A stretch of DNA of 35,735 bases from Prevotellaceae bacterium (GTDB lineage: Bacteria; Bacteroidota; Bacteroidia; Bacteroidales; UBA932): positions 1 through 35,735 of the forward strand of contig JAIRRX010000015.1 of assembly GCA_031255755.1 (NCBI GenBank). Reading direction: 5' to 3'. A program made the position numbers and the translations under genes. This document shows, piece after piece, positions 19,664 to 27,850 of the stretch; within the stretch, counting starts at the first letter, position 1; every line of letters starts with the position of its first letter. The notes under the pieces are model-generated. The model ran no database searches and had not been told where the DNA came from. It saw only the letters and a list, made by a program, of their open reading frames with translations.

Positions 19664-21079
19664 ATGGTACAAAAATTACAATCTGTTTTACGCGACTCGA
19701 AAACCGCACGTTGGTGTGTATTGCTTTGTTTGTCGCTGCCAATGTTTGCATCGTATTTCTTCGATGATATTTTTTCTACGGTAAGTCAAATGTTTGACAA
19801 TCCCGCCTTGCTCGAATTAGGCTGGGATTCGGCAAATTATGGCGTATATGGTGGCGCTTATTCTTTATTGTGTGTATGGGGAGGACTTATTATATGCGGA
19901 ATCTTGCTTGATAAATGGGGCGTGCGTTTTACGGGAACATTATTTGTCATATTAATGGTTGCAGGGTCGTTAATTGTTGCTTACGCTTTATCTCCTGCAT
20001 TTAAAGACGGTTCGGTCGCCGCTTTTATAAGCAGTCTCGGATTTGCTAAACCTTCGCTTACACTTGCTACAGCAGGATGCGCCATCTTCGGATTAGGCAG
20101 CGAAATTGCAGGAGTTGCCGTAACCAAATCAATAGCAAAATGGTTCAAAGGCAGGGAAATGGCTTTGGCTATGGGATTACAGTTGGCTTTGGCTCGACTT
20201 GGCACCGCTACGGCAATGCTGATTGCTCCAATGGTTATTGCAACAAAAGGCGAAGTTCCGTTATCCGAATCAAATAATATGGCTGAAATAGGATTGTTTT
20301 TAATGATTATTGGAGTTGTTACATGGTTTGTATTTATTTCGTTTGATAAACGGTTGGATAAACAGGATGTTGAAGCTGCATCTGCAAATAGTGCAAAGAA
20401 AAGCGAAGATGATAAATTCAAATTTTCGGATATAGGAAAAATATTAACCAACAAAAATTTTATACTTATAGCGTTGTTGTGCGTATTTTTTTATTGCTGC
20501 ATAATTTCGTTCAAACGATTTGCAACATCAATACTTATTCCACGTTTCGGACTTGAAGACGATGTTGCTTCGTACATGGCAACTCTGCTTCCTTTTACTC
20601 CGATTATTTTTACACCTCTGTTCGGCTCGCTGGTTGATTTCAAAGGCAAAGCCACAACGTGGATGATAATAGGCGCTGTTATTGTTTTGATATCTCATCT
20701 TATTTTCGGATTTGCGCCAAGCGTATCAATATTCGGATTTATAAGTTTTGCACTGCTCGGAATAGGTTATTCGCTTGTGCCTGCAGCAATGTGGCAATCG
20801 GTACCGAAAATTATTCCCGAAAACAAATTGGGAACAGCATATTCATTAATTTACTGGATACAGAATATGGGAATGTTGCTTGTACCGATAGTTATTGGAA
20901 GTATTTTGAAAACAACAGATGAAGCAGATAATGCAACAAAAGTTGAAAATGCCGTAAATGCCGAATTGGTATTTATAGGTTTAGCCTGCATTGCGATAAT
21001 AGTTTCGTTGCTGTTGAAAAAATCATCTAACAATCATCCCGAATTGCGATTAGACGAACCGAATAAGATTAAAAAATAA
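19664..21079 (+). CDS. MFS transporter (paralogue 2)
   Basis: Same architecture as upstream gene: 'ICGILLDKWGVRFTGTLFVILM', 'AKWFKGREMALAMGLQLALARLGTA', 'LVPAAMWQSVPKIIPENKLGTAYSLIYWIQNMG'. Confidence 0.9.
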   Translation: MVQKLQSVLRDSKTARWCVLLCLSLPMFASYFFDDIFSTVSQMFDNPALLELGWDSANYGVYGGAYSLLCVWGGLIICGILLDKWGVRFTGTLFVILMVAGSLIVAYALSPAFKDGSVAAFISSLGFAKPSLTLATAGCAIFGLGSEIAGVAVTKSIAKWFKGREMALAMGLQLALARLGTATAMLIAPMVIATKGEVPLSESNNMAEIGLFLMIIGVVTWFVFISFDKRLDKQDVEAASANSAKKSEDDKFKFSDIGKILTNKNFILIALLCVFFYCCIISFKRFATSILIPRFGLEDDVASYMATLLPFTPIIFTPLFGSLVDFKGKATTWMIIGAVIVLISHLIFGFAPSVSIFGFISFALLGIGYSLVPAAMWQSVPKIIPENKLGTAYSLIYWIQNMGMLLVPIVIGSILKTTDEADNATKVENAVNAELVFIGLACIAIIVSLLLKKSSNNHPELRLDEPNKIKK

Positions 21080-21098
21080 AAAACGATTATTGACAATT

Positions 21099-21131
21099 AA
21101 AAAATCCTCGATGAAAAATCGAGGATTTTTT
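21099..21131. terminator. Intrinsic terminator after MFS pair
   Basis: AAAAATCCTCGAT-GAAAA-ATCGAGGATTTTTT, T-tract follows. Confidence 0.85.
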
Positions 21132-21213
21132 ATTATATATGATAAAAATTGATATGGAAAAAGTCTTGTTTAAAATTCATAACTTATGAAATAGATTTTA
21201 TCAATTTAAAAAC

Positions 21214-22566
21214 CTAAAAATCATATTTCAAACCTATATTTAAGCCAAGATTGAACTGTTTTTCGGTTCTGAAACTTTGAGGCTGATTATTATCTTTTAT
21301 ATAATACACAACATTTGGCTCAATATAAATTCCCATGTTTTTTATAAAGTTATATGATACTCCCAAACCTGCATTTGTAGAAAACTGTATGCCGCGTACG
21401 CTTCTGTTTTCTATTGTGTAATATTTACTTTCGGAAATTTCCTGAACTGCTTTTATATAACTGTACGATACGCCTTTTTCTGCGGCAAATTCGCCTGTCA
21501 GATAAATATTGAAATTATTTTTTTTGAAAAATAAAAATTCAAATCCTACAGGTATTCCGACATAATGTATTTTTTGCTGAATCTTTTTACCTTCGGTACT
21601 GAATTCCGATAAAAAATATGAATATGAAAATCCTGTTTTTGCTATTATGTTTTTGTTGATATTTTTCTTAATGCGTATGCCGAAATTCAAAGGATGTTTA
21701 TGTTTCATATCAATTTTATCATCTGTTTTCAAACTTTCGGGCGATACAGTCGGAGTTGCCGACATAATTGGCATGTCTGCTATTGAAGATTGTGCATTAT
21801 GTGAATTTTTATTTGCGAAATCACGTACTATAGAATTGCTGCCTATGCTATTTCCGGATTCAAATGCAAATGTCCATGTATTTTTATTCTGTTCTTTTGG
21901 GGTTTCTGTTTCAAACTGATTCCACCATTCATCATTCGTGTTAATTTGTTTGATTTCCTGCTTGTTTTCCTCTATTGATTTTTGTTTATCTGTCGAATAT
22001 GACGATTCGGTTTGTTTTGTTATTGCAACTTTTGCAATAGTTCTTTCGACTTCATTCACAGATTTATCGGTTAAAATATCAATAAAGTTAAGAGTAAATT
22101 TATTGTAGTCAATTTTTTCTATTTTATCAACCGACCTGTTGATGCTTTCATCTGATTTTGTTTGTATTAATTCATTATTTTTATCATTGTTTGAATTATA
22201 TGCAATTTTGACATTATTGTCTGTATTTTCGCTTACAGGCTTGTTTGTCTGTGTATTCTGTTCTATATTTGCAATATGATTATTGCTATTATTTTCTGTT
22301 ATTGTATCACTTTTTCCCTTTTTTATGTCTGTTTGACTTATTGTAATATCAGGAATATCAATATTATCAGGTTTTATCAAAAACATTACAAGCAGTAGAG
22401 CAACAGCAATTCCTGTTGTACCGTAAAAATAAAATAAAGGAATGATTTTACGCTGACGTTTCTTTTGAATACGTTCACGTATAATCTCCCAATCCGATTC
22501 AAATATTTCGGATTCGTGATTATACAGTTTTTCGTGAAATAAATCTTTTAATTTATCATTACTCAT
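21214..22566 (-). CDS. Putative anti-sigma-like protein: cytoplasmic N-terminus, single TM helix, long low-complexity linker, C-terminal outer-membrane beta-barrel domain
   Basis: Residues 41-64 hydrophobic (IIPLFYFYGTTGIAVALLLVMFLI); about 220-residue N/T/K/E/S-rich linker; last ~160 residues alternating beta strands ending in ...LNIGLKYDF (terminal aromatic). 13 nt downstream of the ECF sigma gene. Confidence 0.75.
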   Translation of the reverse strand: MSNDKLKDLFHEKLYNHESEIFESDWEIIRERIQKKRQRKIIPLFYFYGTTGIAVALLLVMFLIKPDNIDIPDITISQTDIKKGKSDTITENNSNNHIANIEQNTQTNKPVSENTDNNVKIAYNSNNDKNNELIQTKSDESINRSVDKIEKIDYNKFTLNFIDILTDKSVNEVERTIAKVAITKQTESSYSTDKQKSIEENKQEIKQINTNDEWWNQFETETPKEQNKNTWTFAFESGNSIGSNSIVRDFANKNSHNAQSSIADMPIMSATPTVSPESLKTDDKIDMKHKHPLNFGIRIKKNINKNIIAKTGFSYSYFLSEFSTEGKKIQQKIHYVGIPVGFEFLFFKKNNFNIYLTGEFAAEKGVSYSYIKAVQEISESKYYTIENRSVRGIQFSTNAGLGVSYNFIKNMGIYIEPNVVYYIKDNNQPQSFRTEKQFNLGLNIGLKYDF

Positions 22567-22579
22567 ATTTCCACATTGT

Positions 22580-23122
22580 TTATTTATATCTTGATTCTAT
22601 TTTTTTCTGTAGTAAAATTCTTGCTTTGAAATAATTAGACCTTACCGCAGAAGGTTTAATTCCAAGTATTACTGCCACTTCATCATGAGAATAACCTTCG
22701 ATTGCATGAAGATTAAAAACGCTACGAAACGACATTGGCAATTCCTTTACTAAATTCATCAATTCGCCAACTCCAATTTGACTGTCGGTATCTGATATTG
22801 AACTGTCAACAAGTTGTAATTCATCATTATTACTGTTAATACTTTGGAACGTCATTTTCTTTACTTTCCGTAAATTTTCAAGACAGAGATTTACAAACAT
22901 TTTACGTATCCATCCTTCGAGCGATCCTTTTCGGTCAAACATTCCTATTTTATCAAACAGTTTTACAAATCCGTCATGCATGGTATCTCTTGCTTCATCT
23001 TCATCACACATATATCTCACACACACACTTAGCATTTTTTTTGCATAGCGTTCGTACAACTCTCGCTGGGCATTAATGTCTTTATTTATACAGCCTTCTA
23101 CCAAGTGTTGTTCTTCAGTCAT
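22580..23122 (-). CDS. ECF-type RNA polymerase sigma factor
   Basis: 'LYERYAKKMLSVCVRYMCDEDEARDTMHDGFVKLFDKIGMFDRKGSLEGWIRKMFVNLCLENLRK' (region 2) and 'LPMSFRSVFNLHAIEGYSHDEVAVILGIKPSAVRSNYFKARILLQKKI' (region 4). Confidence 0.95.
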   Translation of the reverse strand: MTEEQHLVEGCINKDINAQRELYERYAKKMLSVCVRYMCDEDEARDTMHDGFVKLFDKIGMFDRKGSLEGWIRKMFVNLCLENLRKVKKMTFQSINSNNDELQLVDSSISDTDSQIGVGELMNLVKELPMSFRSVFNLHAIEGYSHDEVAVILGIKPSAVRSNYFKARILLQKKIESRYK

Positions 23123-23201
23123 ATCGTTGTAAACAAAAATAATTTTACACTCAGCATTTATTGTAAGATGATTTTTTTAGTTAAAATGATGCAAAATATA
23201 T

Positions 23202-24305
23202 CTATTTTTTAATATAATTTAACCATTCTCCTATAATTTGCCAATATTTACGATGAAAATTTTCACCTTTTTCATCTGAATATAATGATAAAAAACTTTG
23301 ATTATCGCTGTCGTCATGTTTCAATTTGATTGTAAAATCTTTGTTATACAAACTTGTATGCTCGGGATGAAACTGAGTTCCTGCAACATGTTTGTATTTT
23401 TGATGAACAATTGCTTCAATAATTTTCCCATCCGGCGAAACTGCTGCAACATCAATATCTTTACCTGTTTTTTTTACTGCCTGATGATGCGAGCTTAAAA
23501 CATAAGGTTCGGTTTTGCCGATAATTTCAGAAAAAATATTTTCTCCTTGCGGCTTGATTTTGTGAAAATTATAACCTGTAAGTTCATCATCATAATCAAA
23601 ATACGAATTATAGTTTTTGTGCTGTGCATTCGGCGTATTCAGTACATCTTCCGCTGTTGCGATATTATAAACTTCCATTGGAATATCCTGAATCATTGTT
23701 CCGCCTGTTGCACAGTTCATTGTTTGCATGCCGAGACAGAAACCTATAACCGTATAATTCGGATTTTGTTCAAGTAATGCGACATGATTTTCATTTTGAC
23801 TTCCGCCAAGCAAATGAAACAAAAACGACAGTTCAAAAAAATGACGATACGGATCGGTAATTCCTGACATCAAATGCGTTTTTTCTCCAAAACATTCTGC
23901 CGGAATATCAGGACCGCCAAAGAAAAAAATACCTTCGGTTTGTTCAAATATTTCCTTAAAAATATTGCTGCAACCGTTTTGTTCATATATGTTTTTTGCC
24001 GACAGTTCGTTTTCGCATTTCACGAGTTTCATCATCAAATTATTTTCGTCTATATATTTTTGACTGCGTTCAAAATCATAATTTTGCCGTACATGATAAA
24101 TGCCTATCATTCCAAAACTGTCAACATTGGGAAGTATGTTATTATCAACCAAATATCTGAATGTTTTGATATTTGCAACCGTAGGGTTGACAATGGCAAC
24201 ATTGTATTGAGGCAACTGTTTTTCATGCTTTTCATCGTTTTTTTGCGGTTGCGAGCATGATATAATTGCAAATATAAATACAAACAGCGATAATATTTTT
24301 TTCAT
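23202..24305 (-). CDS. Class I glutamine amidotransferase-like / peptidase C26-like lipoprotein
   Basis: Lipobox (IFAIISCSQPQ), nucleophile motif 'VIGFCLGMQTMNCATGG', C-terminal 'GTQFHPEHTSLYNKDF' with His-x-Glu. Confidence 0.8.
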   Translation of the reverse strand: MKKILSLFVFIFAIISCSQPQKNDEKHEKQLPQYNVAIVNPTVANIKTFRYLVDNNILPNVDSFGMIGIYHVRQNYDFERSQKYIDENNLMMKLVKCENELSAKNIYEQNGCSNIFKEIFEQTEGIFFFGGPDIPAECFGEKTHLMSGITDPYRHFFELSFLFHLLGGSQNENHVALLEQNPNYTVIGFCLGMQTMNCATGGTMIQDIPMEVYNIATAEDVLNTPNAQHKNYNSYFDYDDELTGYNFHKIKPQGENIFSEIIGKTEPYVLSSHHQAVKKTGKDIDVAAVSPDGKIIEAIVHQKYKHVAGTQFHPEHTSLYNKDFTIKLKHDDSDNQSFLSLYSDEKGENFHRKYWQIIGEWLNYIKK

Positions 24306-24331
24306 AATCAGTTATTTTTTATGATGATATT

Positions 24332-24829
24332 TTATTTGTCGGAACCTTCAAATGTTGCGATTTCTTTTCCCATTTGATTAAAAACAAGCTTGTTACCTAT
24401 AACAATACAGGCATCTACACGTGTAAGAACGGATGAAAATAAATTTTCGGGATTTTTATATAAACATGCTTTTTGAGTAGAAACAATGTTCTCTAATTTA
24501 AGAATATCTCCCGAAAGATAATATGACCCGCCAAAGTTATTGCAGCCTAATGAACCAGATATTTTGTCATCATCACTGAAAATGATATATGCAGGATTTT
24601 CAGGATGCATTTCAACTTCTTTACCATCAATGTTTTTCAAAATCCATTTGGTATTTTCAAAACTCATATCCTGTGTATTGTTTGAATTTTCGTGTTTTAC
24701 ATCTTTTTGCAGATTTTCTGTAGAATTTACGTTTGACTGTAAATCATTATCAGAATTTTTTTTCTTTTGAGAACTGCAAGCGGCTAATACACAAGCCGAA
24801 ACCGTAATAATAAACCAATACTTTTTCAT
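24332..24829 (-). CDS. META-domain (HslJ-like) lipoprotein
   Basis: Lipobox (VLAACSSQKKK), 'FENTKWILKNIDGKEV', 'IIFSDDDKISGSLGCNNFGGSYYLSGDILKLENIVSTQKAC'. Confidence 0.85.
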   Translation of the reverse strand: MKKYWFIITVSACVLAACSSQKKKNSDNDLQSNVNSTENLQKDVKHENSNNTQDMSFENTKWILKNIDGKEVEMHPENPAYIIFSDDDKISGSLGCNNFGGSYYLSGDILKLENIVSTQKACLYKNPENLFSSVLTRVDACIVIGNKLVFNQMGKEIATFEGSDK

Positions 24830-24881
24830 TTTTTATAGTTTTTCATTTTTTATTAATAATTTTGTCAAAAATTTGTGTCCA

Positions 24882-25481
24882 ATGATAATCAAACAAGCCG
24901 ATTTTATATGCAGCAGCAGCAAAGTAGAACAGTGTCCGCAGAACAAATTACCGGAATATGCGTTTATTGGACGCTCAAATGTAGGAAAATCTTCGCTAAT
25001 AAACATGCTTACGGGCAAAAAAAAATTAGCCAAAGTTTCTTCTACACCCGGTAAAACACGGTTAATCAATCATTTCATTATAAATAATTCGTGGTATCTT
25101 GTTGATTTACCCGGATACGGATACGCAAAAGCCTCAAAAAACGACAGAAGCGGTTTTTCAAAAATAATTATTGATTATATCGAACGCAGAGAAGAAATGA
25201 CTTTGCTGTTTGTGTTAATTGACAGCAGACTTGAACCACAAAAAATTGATATTGCCTTTATAAATTTTCTCGGTGAATATGAAATTCCTTTTGCAATAAT
25301 TTTTACAAAAACAGATAAAACAGGCAGTGAAAAATTAAACAAAAACATCGAAGCATACAAGCAATTATTGTTTGAATCTTGGGAAGAATTACCGAATATG
25401 TTTTATACTTCATCCAAAACACAAGCAGGCAAGGATGAAATTCTCACTTACATTGATAATGTAAACGGTTCATTAAACTAA
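24882..25481 (+). CDS. engB: Ribosome biogenesis GTP-binding protein EngB/YihA/YsxC
   Basis: 'PEYAFIGRSNVGKSSLINMLTGKKKLAKVSSTPGKTRLINHF', 'WYLVDLPGYGYAKASK', 'IIFTKTDK'. Start at internal Met 24882. Confidence 0.96.
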   Translation: MIIKQADFICSSSKVEQCPQNKLPEYAFIGRSNVGKSSLINMLTGKKKLAKVSSTPGKTRLINHFIINNSWYLVDLPGYGYAKASKNDRSGFSKIIIDYIERREEMTLLFVLIDSRLEPQKIDIAFINFLGEYEIPFAIIFTKTDKTGSEKLNKNIEAYKQLLFESWEELPNMFYTSSKTQAGKDEILTYIDNVNGSLN

Positions 25482-25766
25482 TATTTGAAATATTTTCAGT
25501 TGCATTGTCGCCATAATGCTAAACAGCAGAAAATAAAGGAAACAGACAGCGAAATTTATTACGCTTTATAATTGTGAAATCACGACACAGACAAGGTAAT
25601 AAATATAATTCCATTTTCATTAAGCAATTATGCTTCTTATGAAAATCATTTATAAATGCGTTTTTTCGTCATTGCCAATCCGTTAATGTAAAGCAATCGA
25701 AACGAAATATTTTAATATAGTCTATTTCTCAAAGAATTCCGTTTTTTCTGTTTATTGCAGCATAAG

Positions 25767-25970
25767 TTATTTAATATGAAGCAACTGTTTATCTCTTTTA
25801 TTTTTTGAAGGTAATCTGCCGCTTTTTTTCAAAGCGTTATTAAGCAAATAAAGTATTTGCCCGTTAACGCTGCGAAATTCATCACTTGCCCATTTTTCAA
25901 TGGCATTCATTGTGTCAATATCTATGCGTAATACAAAACTCTTATTTTTATTTTCCTTTTCTTTCGCCAT
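25767..25970 (-). CDS. Arc/ribbon-helix-helix-type small DNA-binding protein
   Basis: 67 aa; 'SFVLRIDIDTMNAIEKWASDEFRSVNGQILYLLNNALKKSGR' resembles Arc RHH fold. Confidence 0.75.
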   Translation of the reverse strand: MAKEKENKNKSFVLRIDIDTMNAIEKWASDEFRSVNGQILYLLNNALKKSGRLPSKNKRDKQLLHIK

Positions 25971-26005
25971 GAATTAAAATTAAACTTTCTTCCAATTATA
26001 CACTG

Positions 26006-26572
26006 TCATTCGTTGAATTTTCCGAGCTTTTTCAATATTTCCGTTAATTCTTCGGATTTATGCGTTCCTATCAGCAGTTTTGAACCGTCTGTAAATTCAA
26101 TCTGCAATCCCTTATTTCCCGATATGGACATAACTTCGCTGTTTTGTTTGCTAAACAATTTTTTGCTGTTTAAACAATATCGTATCCGTGTAATAAAAGA
26201 AAGCCTGAACTTAAACGTGTTTCGGCAACCCCAGCCTCCATATTCCACTAACGGACGATATTTTCTGATATATGCTTTTTGTATTTCATCCCATGTAAAA
26301 TATTGATATTTTCTGTTAAAAGGAAACATTTTTACATAAATGCCTTCGCTATTGATGACAGTTTTCATCGAAATGCAACATACAAAAACAATAATCAGCA
26401 AGGCAACGGCGCTCCATACAACAATTTCCAAAAACGAAAATTCTGCAGTCGTGTCGTATTTATATTTGAACATAAAAATCAAAACAACGGCAAATACCAA
26501 AAACGGAATAATTATTTTATTGCGCTGCACTTCGTAAAAAGCATCATTATTTTTTTTGTATCTGTGATTCAT
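26006..26572 (-). CDS. Membrane protein of unknown function, two N-terminal TM helices and PH-like C-terminal region
   Basis: Hydrophobic segments 'IIPFLVFAVVLIFMFKY' and 'IVVWSAVALLIIVFVCCISM', then 'KYQYFTWDEIQKAYIRKYRPLVEYGGWGCRNTFKFR' and 'SGNKGLQIEFTDGSKLLIGTHKSEELTEIL' typical of bacterial PH-like domains. Confidence 0.7.
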   Translation of the reverse strand: MNHRYKKNNDAFYEVQRNKIIIPFLVFAVVLIFMFKYKYDTTAEFSFLEIVVWSAVALLIIVFVCCISMKTVINSEGIYVKMFPFNRKYQYFTWDEIQKAYIRKYRPLVEYGGWGCRNTFKFRLSFITRIRYCLNSKKLFSKQNSEVMSISGNKGLQIEFTDGSKLLIGTHKSEELTEILKKLGKFNE

Positions 26573-26623
26573 TGTGGTATTTGTTAGCCATTATTTGTTT
26601 GATAGTTGTATGGAAAAACTACA

Positions 26624-27586
26624 TTAATTATAAAGGGTGCCGGTATTTACAATCGGTTGAGTACGTTCGTCGCTGCAAAGCACAACAAGAAGATTTGAAA
26701 CCATAGCGGCTTTCTTTTCGTCATCAAGTTCGATAATTTCTTCTTCCGACAGTTTTGCAAGTGCATGTTTTACCATTCCTACTGCTCCGTCAACAATTTT
26801 TTCGCGCGCGCTTATTATTGCATCAGCCTGCTGACGCCGCAACATTACGGCTGCAATTTCAGGAGCGTAGGCAAGATAATTTACGCGAGCTTCCAAAACT
26901 TCAATTCCTGCTATTGCCAAACGTTCATCCAACTGTTTTTCCAGAATGTCGTTTATTTCTTCGCCGCCCGAACGCAAAGTGAGTTTTTCATCTTCATTGT
27001 CGGTATTGTCGTAAGCAAACGTTCCTGCGACATAACGCAAAGCCGCATCGCTTTGTACCTTAACAAAATGCTCGTAGGCTTTCATTTTTGAATTTAGTTT
27101 GTTGTGAAAACCGGAACTTGTAATTATTGGCATTGACGTATTGTCAATATCGAATGATGCTCTGTATGTGTCGGTAACTCTCCACACCAGCATCTGACCA
27201 ATCATAATCGGATTTCCGTTTTTGTCATTTACCTTTATCGGCTCGGCATCAAGATTACGGGCGCGCAAAGTGAGTTTTTTTCTTGTATAAAAAGGATTTA
27301 CCCAAAAGAAACCGTTTTCTTTGACAGTGCCTTCATATTTGCCGAAAAAAACTAAAACCTGCGCTTCGTTTGGTTCTATGCGAATAAATCCGCAATAAAA
27401 AATAATGTTGATAATAAACAGAATAATATCTGCTATAATTAACACCGCAAGCAGCGGCGATGAAAGATTGGCGCCGACAATCCATAAGAACGCCACAACA
27501 ATGGCTGCCAGAAATATAAGATTGAATATCAACATTCCTATTCCAGACAGTTTTACTTTTTCAAAATTTTCTTCCTGTTTTTTCAT
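26624..27586 (-). CDS. SPFH (stomatin/prohibitin) domain protein
   Basis: Two N-terminal hydrophobic segments, 'IRIEPNEAQVLVFFGKYEGTVKENGFFWVNPFYTRKKLTLRARNLDAEPIKVNDKNGNPIMIGQMLVWRV', 'LAIAGIEVLEARVNYLAYAPEIAAVMLRRQQADAIISAREKIVDGAVGMV'. Confidence 0.93.
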   Translation of the reverse strand: MKKQEENFEKVKLSGIGMLIFNLIFLAAIVVAFLWIVGANLSSPLLAVLIIADIILFIINIIFYCGFIRIEPNEAQVLVFFGKYEGTVKENGFFWVNPFYTRKKLTLRARNLDAEPIKVNDKNGNPIMIGQMLVWRVTDTYRASFDIDNTSMPIITSSGFHNKLNSKMKAYEHFVKVQSDAALRYVAGTFAYDNTDNEDEKLTLRSGGEEINDILEKQLDERLAIAGIEVLEARVNYLAYAPEIAAVMLRRQQADAIISAREKIVDGAVGMVKHALAKLSEEEIIELDDEKKAAMVSNLLVVLCSDERTQPIVNTGTLYN

Positions 27587-27628
27587 GATATTGAAATTTA
27601 AAATTAAAATGATATTAAAATAATATCA

Positions 27629-27658
27629 CAAAGGTAAACATTTTTTTTAACTTCCAAA
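27629..27658 (-). promoter_or_regulatory. Bacteroidetes-type promoter of the SPFH operon
   Basis: Minus strand: TTTG (27658-27655), 18-nt spacer, TACCTTTG (27636-27629), about 42 nt before the ATG. Confidence 0.6.
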
Positions 27659-27850
27659 AAAAAATATGATTTTTTTCATTATATTTACAAATACAATTTC
27701 TGTTTTTGAAAAAATAATTGTATGACTGCGTTTTTGTTTTATTGACACAAACCCTTTCAAATCACACCTATATACATTTTGCCATTAAAAATATTTTTTA
27801 AAATCATATTTTATTTATATCTTCGCACTGTAAAATCGTCATAACACAAA

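Noticed and set aside
19981-20454. 157-aa minus-strand ORF
   Set aside because: Lies antisense inside the well-supported second MFS gene; no coherent domain.
23874-24260. 128-aa plus-strand ORF
   Set aside because: Antisense to the amidotransferase-like lipoprotein gene; Phe/Ile/Cys-rich shadow translation.
25767-26572. Toxin-antitoxin module (RHH antitoxin plus partner)
   Set aside because: The neighbour is a larger two-TM PH-like membrane protein, not a toxin of a known family; co-location with the SPFH gene fits better.
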